DNA of 64,000 bases from Nemertoderma westbladi (taxonomy: Eukaryota > Xenacoelomorpha > Nemertodermatida > Nemertodermatidae), in contig JAUCBJ010008221.1 in assembly GCA_032718475.1 (NCBI GenBank), forward strand, positions 19,781-83,780, in the 5' to 3' direction. The notes beneath the pieces were generated by a model. The model had not been told where the DNA came from and ran no database searches. It was given only the letters and a program-made list of their open reading frames with translations. Made by a program: the position numbers and the translations under genes. Shown here piece after piece: positions 36,301 through 51,300 of the stretch. Each line of letters starts with the position of its first letter. Position 1 is the stretch's first letter.

Positions 36301-39300
36301 TTACATACAACCATCGTAGTTTACGGGAGTAGCCTGTCAACCAACTTTTCTCCACCATATACACCCCAGGTGGGCCTTCGTTCCCCGTGTCCGTATAGTT
36401 TGACATATGATGTGTTGAATTTGACACCATTTTGGTGCTACATTAAGCAATAATAATTACTAATGCTTTGATGACAGCATGCGAAATGTATCCATAATAT
36501 TTATCAGCAATGTCCAAATTTTAAATTTATTAAACTACATTGCTTTTCATTTTCAATGGTTCATACTTTTTACATATGTTATTAAATTATTATTATGTTT
36601 TTATTCTTAAAAATTGTCTTCATATCAAATTTATAGGGGGAGTTGGAAGATTTAAGATTGTTTTTTATCTTCCCTGAGAGATCATGTTACTAACGGGATA
36701 TAAAGCACAGTCGTTGTGGTCGTTACATCATGTCATGAGTTAGCACTTTGTAAAATCCCGGTAAACGAGAGATTACCCATTGGTCTTTGGTGTATAATTG
36801 CAACCCATATGATCCCTTTGTACTTTGGTATAATTATAACCCGTATGACCCCTTGGTCTTTGGTGTTTAATTGATACCAGCGGGAAAAATTACGCGATAT
36901 CATTCCAAACTAATTAATGTAAAAAATAATTAATTATTACATGGGAAATAAATATAACTTCTAGCACTATTCTCGAGGCATTTTATTTGCCTAACGCCAG
37001 CGAGGGATCGAGAAAATATTGAAAAAAAGATTTTCCCCATGTAATAATAGGCAATTGTATTCTTAAATTTGGTTATTTTTTGTTGCTTAATTCTTTAATT
37101 AGCAAGTCGTTAGACTTGATTACTGTAAGAAAAAAAAGCTACTGACTACTGGCTACTGGCTACTGACCTAGAGCAAAAACGGCTCTAACGATTTTCATGA
37201 AATTTTGCATGGACCATGAAAATGGATTTCTAAGGGTACTTGTGAAATCGCGGTTTAAATTGAAACATCTCAACTTGTTTCATTTCGAAAAATAGCCCCA
37301 AAACACTAAAATTGCCATAGGCGCAATGATAAAACACCAGCTGGCACTCATGAAAAATGTATAGAGATGGCCTGGTAAGGCATTCAATTAGGAAGGGCAA
37401 CTAAAAAAGAAGTACTTTCTCTGCCAAGTTTTATTATCACTCTACTCTACAACCCAGACAGTAAGCAAACATTAATTTGTTTAACTGGCTATTACAGTTT
37501 CAGCTGAATAACTCTTCCCAATGCATCCTTGCTATGTTAATTAATTGGCGTGCAAGCTAAATGACTGTTAGTTACACAGTGTGTTGGCTACACAGTGTAT
37601 TGTACTATGCCCTCATCGCATTATTGTTTTATTTTGAAATCTTTGTGCCAACATTAATACTGTGGAGGCTGTATGCTTATAAGGCTGGATATTTACTCAG
37701 CCTCAAAATGATTCTCCATAAGGCTAACATTATTGTTTGAAATATAAAAATCTGTTATAATAATAATATAATTGTTATATTTAATTAATATCGTGGTTTA
37801 CATTGAACAGTGTAAATTGTTAATCGCGGTTTACAATGAAACATCTCAACTTGTTTTATTTATTACAAAAATAAGAACGAATTTGTCTTATCACTTCTTG
37901 TGCGCGATTGTATTGAATTCATGACAACTGCTGTTATTGTTATTAATCAATTGACACCTCGACTCCTCTCTGAGACTCCGACTACTCTATCCGATAGAAC
38001 AAAATAATCATTTCGCTAACTGCTATCTATCTTCTATAATCACAACAGCTTTTATAATTCATTAGATGATTACAACATAATAATTATAGTTTGAAGTTGT
38101 CTAGAAAAATTTTCGTACACCACCGGGACTACCCTCACACTAATTGATTATCAGACAGAACAAAAAGCGTTTACTTGATTCGTACTGTCTCCTACGACTT
38201 GCTTCACGGGCCGCTAGGCCCGTCTCTAGTTAGGAGCCGGCTCGAAAGCGGGATACTTACTGTAAATTCTCAGGTCATATAACACTGACTCACTAACTAA
38301 CTGAAAATTCAGGTTCTGGTACATCCTGCCTAGCGTTTTTTATGAAGTTTTGCATGAGCTTTACTTTGGTCGTTAAAATTCACCTTGCAACAAATCAGAT
38401 AAGTTCTATGTGCGATATTCGAGATATTGCCGACTTATTTTATTTATTTGGCGCCAAATTAAAACACACATTATCTATGTGTAGGTAGGCCAACCTGACC
38501 AGTAAAATATAGAACGATATAGTGTTGCAAAATAAATTTCAAGTAGTATGTTGCTTCCATAGTTACGATTCGAATTACTGTACTCTTCAATTCTTGATGC
38601 TGCCTTACTCAATGTTAAATAATTTAGTGTTCTCGTATATTTATTACGTAACTAGAGAGCCGCTTAACTAAATAAACCAATACTGGATATTTGAGTTCCG
38701 TTTTGGACTAGGTCTTGTAGACAATAACAATTTGCAATTACTTTGTGTGTGAATGAATTTTGTTAAAAGTTCTTGCAAATCTTTTCTACTTAGATTCTCT
38801 TTCAACATCTCTTCATATAATAAAATTTAAGAAATTCCACCTAAAATATTAACTACTTTCGCCGGGAAAAAAGAAAATCTATGCAATCCTATGGGTTACT
38901 TTTTTTCCTATGGAAAATGTACTCCCCTTTTTTCACCCGATTTGGGGTGTTTTCGAGCAAAATAGTAACAATACAAGAATAAAATAAATTAAATAATAGA
39001 TTACATGTATTAATAACATAAAGATTATTAGTATAAATATAGATTGACTATTAATTAAAAATATCTATAAGTATTGTCCATATGTGTTGTTATTATTCGT
39101 AAACTTAACCTTTTCTTGGCAGGTGGTCGCTATTTTATAAATCCATTACTCTGCCCCCAAATGTAATAATTACCTAATGAAGAGGTTTAGGGTAGTGACC
39201 TGTAAGGGTTGTTGGATTGTAGTATTATTATTATATGCCCCTATGGATGAGGGCAACCAATCGTGTGTTGGGTAGGATATCTTTTGTACATATTTTATTA

Positions 39301-42300
39301 ATAAAGACAAAGTATGCATTTTATGCTATACAGCCAAAGATCCACATTGTTGTAAGTTATGATCTCATAACTATGTATTAATTATATACAGCCAATATGC
39401 AACGTCATTTAACTAGCAAATTAAAAGATGGTTGACCAATTACCAATTATTCGAAATAACAGTGCGCTAGTAATGCACTTTAACAGTTGAAATGTTGTGA
39501 TGAGACCCAGCACCCAGGGGATAATGAATCTGGGCTCATGTGAGACCCAGGGGATAATGAATCTGGCCTCATGTGAGACCCAGGGGATAATGAATCTGTG
39601 CTCATGTGGTACCCAGGGGATAATGAATCTGGGCTCATGTGAGACCCAGGGGATAATGAATCTGTGCTCATGTGGTACCCAGGGGATAATGAATCTGGGC
39701 TCATGTGAGACAGGTATAATGAATCTGGGCTCATGTGTGACATGGGATAGTGAATCTGGGCTCATGTGAGACACATTGGATAATGAATCTGGGCTCATGT
39801 GAGACCCAGGGGATAATTAATCTGGGCTCATGTGAAACCCAGGTGATAATGAATCTGGGCTCATGTGAAACCCAGGTGATAATGAATCTGGGCTCATATG
39901 AGACCCAGGGGATAGTGAATCTGGCTCATGTGAGACCCAGGGGATAATGATTCTGGGCTCATGTGAGACCCAGGGGATAATGAATATGGGATCATGTGGG
40001 ATTCAGGGGATAATGAATCTGGACTCATGTGAGACCCAGGGGATAATGAATCTGGCCTCATGTGAGACCCAGGGGATAATGAATCTGTGCTCATGTGGTA
40101 CCCAGGGGATAATGAATCTGGGCTCATGTGAGACCCAGGGGATAATGAATCTGGCCTCATGTGAGACCCAGGGGATAATGAATCTGTGCTCATGTGGTAC
40201 CCAGGGGATAATGAATCTGGGCTCATGTGAGACCCAGGGGATAATGAATCTGTGCTCATGTGGTACCCAGGGGATAATGAATCTGGGCTCATGTGAGACA
40301 GGTATAATGAATCTGGGCTCATGTGTGACATGGGATAGTGAATCTGGGCTCATGTGAGACACATTGGATAATGAATCTGGGCTCATGTGAGACCCAGGGG
40401 ATAATTAATCTGGGCTCATGTGAAACCCAGGTGATAATGAATCTGGGCTCATGTGAAACCCAGGTGATAATGAATCTGGGCTCATATGAGACCCAGGGGA
40501 TAGTGAATCTGGCTCATGTGAGACCCAGGGGATAATGATTCTGGGCTCATGTGAGACCCAGGGGATAATGAATATGGGATCATGTGGGATTCAGGGGATA
40601 ATGAATCTGGACTCATGTGAGACCCAGGGGATAATGAATCTGGGCTCATGTGAGACCCAGGGGATAGTGAATCTGGCTCATGTGAGATCCAGGGGATAAT
40701 GATTCTGGGCTCATGTGAGGCCCAGGGGATAATGAATCTGGGCTCATGTTAGACCCAGAGGATAATGAATCTGGGCTCATGTGAGACCCAGGGGATAATG
40801 AATCTGGGATCATGTGGGACCCAGGGGATAATGAATCTGGGCTCATGTGAGACCCAGGGGATAATGAATCTGGGCTCATGTGAGACCAGGGGATAATGAA
40901 TCTGGACTCATGTGAGACCCAGGGGATAATGAATGTGGGCTCATGTGAGACCCAGGGGATAATGAATCTGGGATCATGTGTGACCCAGGGGATAATGAAT
41001 CTGGACTCATGTGAGACCCAGGGGATAATGAATCTGGGATCATGTGGGACCCAGGGGATAATGAATATGGGCTCATGTGAGACCCAGGGGATAATGAATC
41101 TGGACTCATGTGAGACCCAGGGGATAATGAATCTGGGCTCATGTGAGACCCAGGGGATAATGAATCTGGGATCATGTGGGACCCAGGGGATAATGAATAT
41201 GGGCTCATGTGAGACCCAGGGGTTAATGAATCTGGGCTCATGTGAGGCCCAGGGGATAGTGAATCTGGCTCATGTGAGATACAGGGGATAATGATTCTGG
41301 GCTCATGTGAGGCCCAGGGGATAATGAATCTGGGCTCATGTGAGACAGGGGATAATGATTCTGGGCTCATGTGAGGCCCAGGGGATAATGAATCTGGGCT
41401 CATGTTAGACCCAGGGGATAATGAATCTGGGCACATGTGAGACCCAGGGGATAATGAATCTGGGATCATGTGTGACCCAGAGGATAATGAATCTGGGCTC
41501 ATGTGAGACCCAGGCGATAATAAATCTGGGATCATATGGGACCCAGGGGATAATGAATCTGGGCTCATGTGAGACCCAGGGGATAATGAATCTGGGATCA
41601 TGTTAGACCCAGCGGATAATGAATCTGGGCTCATGTGAGACCCAGGGGATAATGAATCTGGGCTCATGTGAGACCCAGGGGATAATGAATCTGGGCTCAT
41701 GTGAGACCCAGGGGATAATGAATCTGGGCTCATGTGAGACCCAGGGGATAATGAATCTGGGCTCATGTGAGACAGGGGATACTGAATCTGGGCTCATGTG
41801 AGACCCAGGGGATAATGAATCTGGGCTCATGTGAGACCCAGGGGATAATGAATCTGGGCTCATGTGAGACCCAGGCGATAATAAATCTGGGATCATATGG
41901 GACCCAGGGGATAATGAATCTGGGCTCATGTGAGACCCAGGGGATAATGAATCTGGGCTCATGTGAGACCCAGGGGATAATGAATCTGGGCTCATGTGAG
42001 ACAGGGGATAATGAATCTGGGCTCATGTGAGACCCAGGGGATAATGAATCTGGGCTCATGTGAGACCCAGGGGATAATGAATCTGGGCTCATGTGAGACC
42101 CAGGGGATAATGAATCTGGGCTCATATGAGACCCAGGGGATAATGAATCTGGGATCATGTTAGACCCAGGGGATAATGAATCTGGGCTCATGTGAGACCC
42201 AGGGGATAATGAATCTGGGCTCATGTGAGACAGGGGATAATGAATCTGGGCTCATGTGAGACCCAGGGGATAATGAATCTGGGCTCATGTGAGACCCAGG

Positions 42301-45300
42301 GGATAATGAATCTGGGCTCATGTGAGACCCAGGTGATAATGAATCTGGGCTCATGTGAGACCCAGGGGATAGTGAATCTGGGATCATGTGGGACTCAGGG
42401 GATAATGAATCTGGGCTCATGTGAGACCCAGGGGATAATGAATCTGGGCTCATGTGAGACCCAGGGGATAATGAATCTGGGCTCATGTGAGACCCAGGTG
42501 ATAATGAATCTGGGCTCATGTGAGACCCAGGTGATAATGAATCTGGGCTCATGTGAGACCCAGGTGATAATGAATCTGGGCTCATGTGAGACAGGGGATA
42601 ATGAATCTGGGCTCATGTGAGACAGGGGATAATGAATCTGGGCTCATGTGAGACCCAGGGGATAATGAATCTGGGCTCATGTGAGACCCAGGTGATAATG
42701 AATCTGGGCTCATGTGAGACCCAGGGGATAATGAATCTGGGATCATGTGGGACTCAGGGGATAATGAATCTGGGCTCATGTGAGACCCAGGGGTTAATGA
42801 ATCTGGCCTCATGTGAGACAGGGGATAATGAATCTGGGCTCATATGAGACCCAGGGGATAATGAATCTGGGATCATGTGGGACCCAGGGGATAATGAATA
42901 TGGGCTCATGTGAGACCCAGGGGATAATGAATCTGGGCTCATGTGAGACAGGGGATAATGAATCTGGGCTCATGTGAGACCCAGGGGATAATGAATCTGG
43001 GCTCATGTGAGACCCAGGTGATAATGAATCTGGGCTCATGTGAGACCCAGGGGATAATGAATCTGGGATCATGTGGGACTCAGGGGATAATGAATCTGGG
43101 CTCATGTGAGACCCAGGGGATAATGAATCTGGCCTCATGTGAGACAGGGGATAATGAATCTGGGCTCATATGAGACCCAGGGGATAATGAATCTGGGATC
43201 ATGTGGGACCCAGGGGATAATGAATATGGGCTCATGTGAGACCCAGGGGATAATGAATCTGGGCTCATGTGAGACCCAGGGGATAATGAATCTGGGATCA
43301 TGTGGGACCCAGGGGATAATGAATATGGGCTCATGTGAGACCCAGGGGATAATGAATCTGGGCTCATGTGAGACCCAGTGGATAATGATTCTGGGCTCAT
43401 GTGAGACCCAGGGGATAGTGAATCTGGGATCATGTGAGACCAGGGGATAATGAATCTGGGATCATGTGGGACTCAGGGGATAATGAATCTGGGCTCATGT
43501 GAGACTCAGGGGATAATGAATCTGGGCTCATGTGAGACCCAGGGGATAATGAATATGGGCTCATGTGAGACCCAGGGGATAATGAATCTGGGCTCATGTG
43601 AGACCCAGGGGATAATGAATCTGGGCTCATGTGAGACCCAGGGGATAATGAATCTGGGCTCATGTGAGACCCAGGGGATAATGAATCTGGGCTCATGTGA
43701 GACCCAGGGGTTAATGAATCTGGCCTCATGTGAGACCCAGGGGATAATGAATCTGGGCTCATGTGAGACCCAGGGGATAATGAATCTGGGCTCATGTGAG
43801 ACCCAGGGGATAATGAATCTGGGCTCATGTGAGACCCAGGGGATAATGAATCTGGGCTCATGTGAGACCCAGGGGATAATGAATCTGGGCTCATGTGAGA
43901 CCCAGGGGATAATGAATCTGGCCTCATGTGAGACTCAGGGGATAATGAATCTGGCCTCATGTGAGACCCAGGGGATAATGAATCTGGGCTCATGTGAGAC
44001 CCAGGGGATAATGAATCTGGGCTCATGTGAGACCCAGGGGATAATGAATCTGGGCTCATGTGAGACCCAGGGGATAATGAATCTGGGCTCATGTTAGACC
44101 CAGGGGATAATGAATCTGGGCTCATGTGAGACCCAGGGGATAATGAATCTGGGCTCATGTGAGACAGGGGATAATGAATCTGGGCTCATGTGAGACCTAG
44201 GGGATAATGAATCTGGACTCATGTGAGACCCAGGGGATAATGAATGTGGGCTCATGTGAGACCCAGGGGATAATGAATCTGGGCTCATGTGAGATCCAGG
44301 GGATAATGAATCTGGGCTCATGTGAGACCCAGGGGATAATGAATCTGGACTCATGTGAGACCCAGGGGATAATGAATGTGGGCTCATGTGAGACCCAGGG
44401 GATAATGAATCTGGGCACATGTGAGACCCAGGGGATAATGAATCTGGGCTCATGTGAGACCCAGGTGATAATGAATCTGGGCTCATGTGAGACCCAGGGG
44501 ATAGTGAATCTGGCTCATGTGAGACCCAGTGGATAATGAATCTGGGCTCATGTGAGACCCAGGTGATAATGAATCTGGGCTCATGTGAGACCCAGGGGAT
44601 AATGAATGTGGGCTCATGTGAGACCCAGGGGATAATGAATCTGGGCTCATGTGAGACCCAGGGGATAATGAATCTGGGCTCATGTGAGACCCAGGTGATA
44701 ATGAATCTGGGCTCATGTGAGACCCAGGGGATAGTGAATCTGGCTCATGTGAGACCCAGTGGATAATGAATCTGGGCTCATGTGAGACCCAGGTGATAAT
44801 GAATCTGGGCTCATGTGAGACCCAGGGGATAGTGAATCTGGCTCATGTGAGACCCAGTGGATAATGAATCTGGGATCATGTGGGACCCAGGGGATAATGA
44901 ATCTGGGCTCATGTGAGACCCAGGGGATAATGAATCTGGGATCATGTGAGACCCAGGGGATAATGAATGTGGGCTCATGTGAGACCCAGGCGATAATAAA
45001 TCTGCGATCATATGGGACCCAGGGGATAATGAATCTGGGCTCATGTGAGACCCAGGGGATAATGAATCTGGGATCATGTTAGACCCAGGGGATAATGAAT
45101 CTGGGCTCATGTGAGACCCAGGGGATAATGAATCTGGGCTCATGTGAGACAGGGGATAATGAATCTGGGCTCATGTGAGACCTAGGGGATAATGAATCTG
45201 GACTCATGTGAGACCCAGGGGATAATGAATGTGGGCTCATGTGAGACCCAGGGGATAATGAATCTGGGCTCATGTGAGATCCAGGGGATAATGAATCTGG

Positions 45301-48300
45301 GCTCATGTGAGACCCAGGGGATAATGAATCTGGACTCATGTGAGACCCAGGGGATAATGAATGTGGGCTCATGTGAGACCCAGGGGATAATGAATCTGGG
45401 CTCATGTGAGACCCAGGGGATAATGAATGTGGGCTCATGTGAGACCCAGGGGATAATGAATCTGGGCTCATGTGAGACCCAGGGGATAATGAATCTGGGC
45501 TCATGTGAGACCCAGGGGATAATGAATCTGGGCTCATGTGAGACCCAGGGGATAATGAATCTGGGCTCATGTGAGACCCAGGTGATAATGAATCTGGGCT
45601 CATGTGAGACCCAGGGGATAGTGAATCTGGCTCATGTGAGACCCAGTGGATAATGAATCTGGGCTCATGTGAGACCCAGGTGATAATGAATCTGGGCTCA
45701 TGTGAGACCCAGGGGATAGTGAATCTGGCTCATGTGAGACCCAGTGGATAATGAATCTGGGCTCATGTGAGACTCAGGGGATAATTAATCTGGGCTCATG
45801 TGAGACCCAGGTGATAATGAATCTGGGCTCATGTGAGACCCAGGGGATAGTGAATCTGGCTCATGTGAGACCCAGTGGATAATGAATCTGGGCTCATGTG
45901 AGACCCAGGTGATAATGAATCTGGGCTCATGTGAGACCCAGGGGATAGTGAATCTGGCTCATGTGAGACCCAGTGGATAATGAATCTGGGCTCATGTGAG
46001 ACTCAGGGGATAATTAATCTGGGCTCATGTGAGACCCAGGTGATAATGAATCTGGGCTCATGTGAGACCCAGGGGATAGTGAATCTGGCTCATGTGAGAC
46101 CCAGGGGGATAGTGAATCTGGCTCATGTGAAACCCAGGTGATAATGAATCTGGGCTCATGTGAAACCCAGGTGATAATGAATCTGGGCTCATATGAGACC
46201 CAGGGGATAGTGAATCTGGCTCATGTGAGACCCAGGGGATAATGATTCTGGGCTCATGTGAGACCCAGGGGATAATGAATATGGGATCATGTGGGATTCA
46301 GGGGATAATGAATCTGGACTCATGTGAGACCCAGGGGATAATGAATCTGGCCTCATGTGAGACCCAGGGGATAATGAATCTGTGCTCATGTGGTACCCAG
46401 GGGATAATGAATCTGGGCTCATGTGAGACCCAGGGGATAATGAATCTGGCCTCATGTGAGACCCAGGGGATAATGAATCTGTGCTCATGTGGTACCCAGG
46501 GGATAATGAATCTGGGCTCATGTGAGACCCAGGGGATAATGAATCTGTGCTCATGTGGTACCCAGGGGATAATGAATCTGGGCTCATGTGAGACAGGTAT
46601 AATGAATCTGGGCTCATGTGTGACATGGGATAGTGAATCTGGGCTCATGTGAGACACATTGGATAATGAATCTGGGCTCATGTGAGACCCAGGGGATAAT
46701 TAATCTGGGCTCATGTGAAACCCAGGTGATAATGAATCTGGGCTCATGTGAAACCCAGGTGATAATGAATCTGGGCTCATATGAGACCCAGGGGATAGTG
46801 AATCTGGCTCATGTGAGACCCAGGGGATAATGATTCTGGGCTCATGTGAGACCCAGGGGATAATGAATATGGGATCATGTGGGATTCAGGGGATAATGAA
46901 TCTGGACTCATGTGAGACCCAGGGGATAATGAATCTGGGCTCATGTGAGACCCAGGGGATAGTGAATCTGGCTCATGTGAGATCCAGGGGATAATGATTC
47001 TGGGCTCATGTGAGGCCCAGGGGATAATGAATCTGGGCTCATGTTAGACCCAGAGGATAATGAATCTGGGCTCATGTGAGACCCAGGGGATAATGAATCT
47101 GGGATCATGTGGGACCCAGGGGATAATGAATCTGGGCTCATGTGAGACCCAGGGGATAATGAATCTGGGCTCATGTGAGACCAGGGGATAATGAATCTGG
47201 ACTCATGTGAGACCCAGGGGATAATGAATGTGGGCTCATGTGAGACCCAGGGGATAATGAATCTGGGATCATGTGTGACCCAGGGGATAATGAATCTGGA
47301 CTCATGTGAGACCCAGGGGATAATGAATCTGGGATCATGTGGGACCCAGGGGATAATGAATATGGGCTCATGTGAGACCCAGGGGATAATGAATCTGGAC
47401 TCATGTGAGACCCAGGGGATAATGAATCTGGGCTCATGTGAGACCCAGGGGATAATGAATCTGGGATCATGTGGGACCCAGGGGATAATGAATATGGGCT
47501 CATGTGAGACCCAGGGGTTAATGAATCTGGGCTCATGTGAGGCCCAGGGGATAGTGAATCTGGCTCATGTGAGATACAGGGGATAATGATTCTGGGCTCA
47601 TGTGAGGCCCAGGGGATAATGAATCTGGGCTCATGTGAGACAGGGGATAATGATTCTGGGCTCATGTGAGGCCCAGGGGATAATGAATCTGGGCTCATGT
47701 TAGACCCAGGGGATAATGAATCTGGGCACATGTGAGACCCAGGGGATAATGAATCTGGGATCATGTGTGACCCAGAGGATAATGAATCTGGGCTCATGTG
47801 AGACCCAGGCGATAATAAATCTGGGATCATATGGGACCCAGGGGATAATGAATCTGGGCTCATGTGAGACCCAGGGGATAATGAATCTGGGATCATGTTA
47901 GACCCAGCGGATAATGAATCTGGGCTCATGTGAGACCCAGGGGATAATGAATCTGGGCTCATGTGAGACCCAGGGGATAATGAATCTGGGCTCATGTGAG
48001 ACCCAGGGGATAATGAATCTGGGCTCATGTGAGACCCAGGGGATAATGAATCTGCGCTCATGTGAGACAGGGGATACTGAATCTGGGCTCATGTGAGACC
48101 CAGGGGATAATGAATCTGGGCTCATGTGAGACCCAGGGGATAATGAATCTGGGCTCATGTGAGACCCAGGCGATAATAAATCTGGGATCATATGGGACCC
48201 AGGGGATAATGAATCTGGGCTCATGTGAGACCCAGGGGATAATGAATCTGGGCTCATGTGAGACCCAGGGGATAATGAATCTGGGCTCATGTGAGACAGG

Positions 48301-51300
48301 GGATAATGAATCTGGGCTCATGTGAGACCCAGGGGATAATGAATCTGGGCTCATGTGAGACCCAGGGGATAATGAATCTGGGCTCATGTGAGACCCAGGG
48401 GATAATGAATCTGGGCTCATATGAGACCCAGGGGATAATGAATCTGGGATCATGTTAGACCCAGGGGATAATGAATCTGGGCTCATGTGAGACCCAGGGG
48501 ATAATGAATCTGGGCTCATGTGAGACAGGGGATAATGAATCTGGGCTCATGTGAGACCCAGGGGATAATGAATCTGGGCTCATGTGAGACCCAGGGGATA
48601 ATGAATCTGGGCTCATGTGAGACCCAGGTGATAATGAATCTGGGCTCATGTGAGACCCAGGGGATAGTGAATCTGGGATCATGTGGGACTCAGGGGATAA
48701 TGAATCTGGGCTCATGTGAGACCCAGGGGATAATGAATCTGGGCTCATGTGAGACCCAGGGGATAATGAATCTGGGCTCATGTGAGACCCAGGTGATAAT
48801 GAATCTGGGCTCATGTGAGACCCAGGTGATAATGAATCTGGGCTCATGTGAGACCCAGGTGATAATGAATCTGGGCTCATGTGAGACAGGGGATAATGAA
48901 TCTGGGCTCATGTGAGACAGGGGATAATGAATCTGGGCTCATGTGAGACCCAGGGGATAATGAATCTGGGCTCATGTGAGACCCAGGTGATAATGAATCT
49001 GGGCTCATGTGAGACCCAGGGGATAATGAATCTGGGATCATGTGGGACTCAGGGGATAATGAATCTGGGCTCATGTGAGACCCAGGGGTTAATGAATCTG
49101 GCCTCATGTGAGACAGGGGATAATGAATCTGGGCTCATATGAGACCCAGGGGATAATGAATCTGGGATCATGTGGGACCCAGGGGATAATGAATATGGGC
49201 TCATGTGAGACCCAGGGGATAATGAATCTGGGCTCATGTGAGACAGGGGATAATGAATCTGGGCTCATGTGAGACCCAGGGGATAATGAATCTGGGCTCA
49301 TGTGAGACCCAGGTGATAATGAATCTGGGCTCATGTGAGACCCAGGGGATAATGAATCTGGGATCATGTGGGACTCAGGGGATAATGAATCTGGGCTCAT
49401 GTGAGACCCAGGGGATAATGAATCTGGCCTCATGTGAGACAGGGGATAATGAATCTGGGCTCATATGAGACCCAGGGGATAATGAATCTGGGATCATGTG
49501 GGACCCAGGGGATAATGAATATGGGCTCATGTGAGACCCAGGGGATAATGAATCTGGGCTCATGTGAGACCCAGGGGATAATGAATCTGGGATCATGTGG
49601 GACCCAGGGGATAATGAATATGGGCTCATGTGAGACCCAGGGGATAATGAATCTGGGCTCATGTGAGACCCAGTGGATAATGATTCTGGGCTCATGTGAG
49701 ACCCAGGGGATAGTGAATCTGGGATCATGTGAGACCCAGGGGATAATGAATCTGGGCTCATGTGAGACCCAGTGGATAATGATTCTGGGCTCATGTGAGA
49801 CCCAGGTGATAATGAATCTGGGCTCATGTGAGACCCAGGGGATAATGAATGTGGGCTCATGTGAGACCCAGGGGATAATGAATCTGGGCTCATGTGAGAC
49901 CCAGGGGATAATGAATCTGGGCTCATGTGAGACCCAGGTGATAATGAATCTGGGCTCATGTGAGACCCAGGGGATAGTGAATCTGGCTCATGTGAGACCC
50001 AGTGGATAATGAATCTGGGCTCATGTGAGACCCAGGTGATAATGAATCTGGGCTCATGTGAGACCCAGGGGATAGTGAATCTGGCTCATGTGAGACCCAG
50101 TGGATAATGAATCTGGGATCATGTGGGACCCAGGGGATAATGAATCTGGGCTCATGTGAGACCCAGGGGATAATGAATCTGGGATCATGTGAGACCCAGG
50201 GGATAATGAATGTGGGCTCATGTGAGACCCAGGCGATAATAAATCTGCGATCATATGGGACCCAGGGGATAATGAATCTGGGCTCATGTGAGACCCAGGG
50301 GATAATGAATCTGGGATCATGTTAGACCCAGGGGATAATGAATCTGGGCTCATGTGAGACCCAGGGGATAATGAATCTGGGCTCATGTGAGACAGGGGAT
50401 AATGAATCTGGGCTCATGTGAGACCTAGGGGATAATGAATCTGGACTCATGTGAGACCCAGGGGATAATGAATGTGGGCTCATGTGAGACCCAGGGGATA
50501 ATGAATCTGGGCTCATGTGAGATCCAGGGGATAATGAATCTGGGCTCATGTGAGACCCAGGGGATAATGAATCTGGACTCATGTGAGACCCAGGGGATAA
50601 TGAATGTGGGCTCATGTGAGACCCAGGGGATAATGAATCTGGGCTCATGTGAGACCCAGGGGATAATGAATGTGGGCTCATGTGAGACCCAGGGGATAAT
50701 GAATCTGGGCTCATGTGAGACCCAGGGGATAATGAATCTGGGCTCATGTGAGACCCAGGGGATAATGAATCTGGGCTCATGTGAGACCCAGGGGATAATG
50801 AATCTGGGCTCATGTGAGACCCAGGTGATAATGAATCTGGGCTCATGTGAGACCCAGGGGATAGTGAATCTGGCTCATGTGAGACCCAGTGGATAATGAA
50901 TCTGGGCTCATGTGAGACCCAGGTGATAATGAATCTGGGCTCATGTGAGACCCAGGGGATAGTGAATCTGGCTCATGTGAGACCCAGTGGATAATGAATC
51001 TGGGCTCATGTGAGACTCAGGGGATAATTAATCTGGGCTCATGTGAGACCCAGGTGATAATGAATCTGGGCTCATGTGAGACCCAGGGGATAGTGAATCT
51101 GGCTCATGTGAGACCCAGTGGATAATGAATCTGGGCTCATGTGAGACCCAGGTGATAATGAATCTGGGCTCATGTGAGACCCAGGGGATAGTGAATCTGG
51201 CTCATGTGAGACCCAGTGGATAATGAATCTGGGCTCATGTGAGACTCAGGGGATAATTAATCTGGGCTCATGTGAGACCCAGGTGATAATGAATCTGGGC

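Noticed and set aside
35707-36332. ORFs of 76 to 98 codons overlapping the fibrinogen-domain gene
   Set aside because: Shadow frames of a GC-rich coding sequence with no domains of their own.
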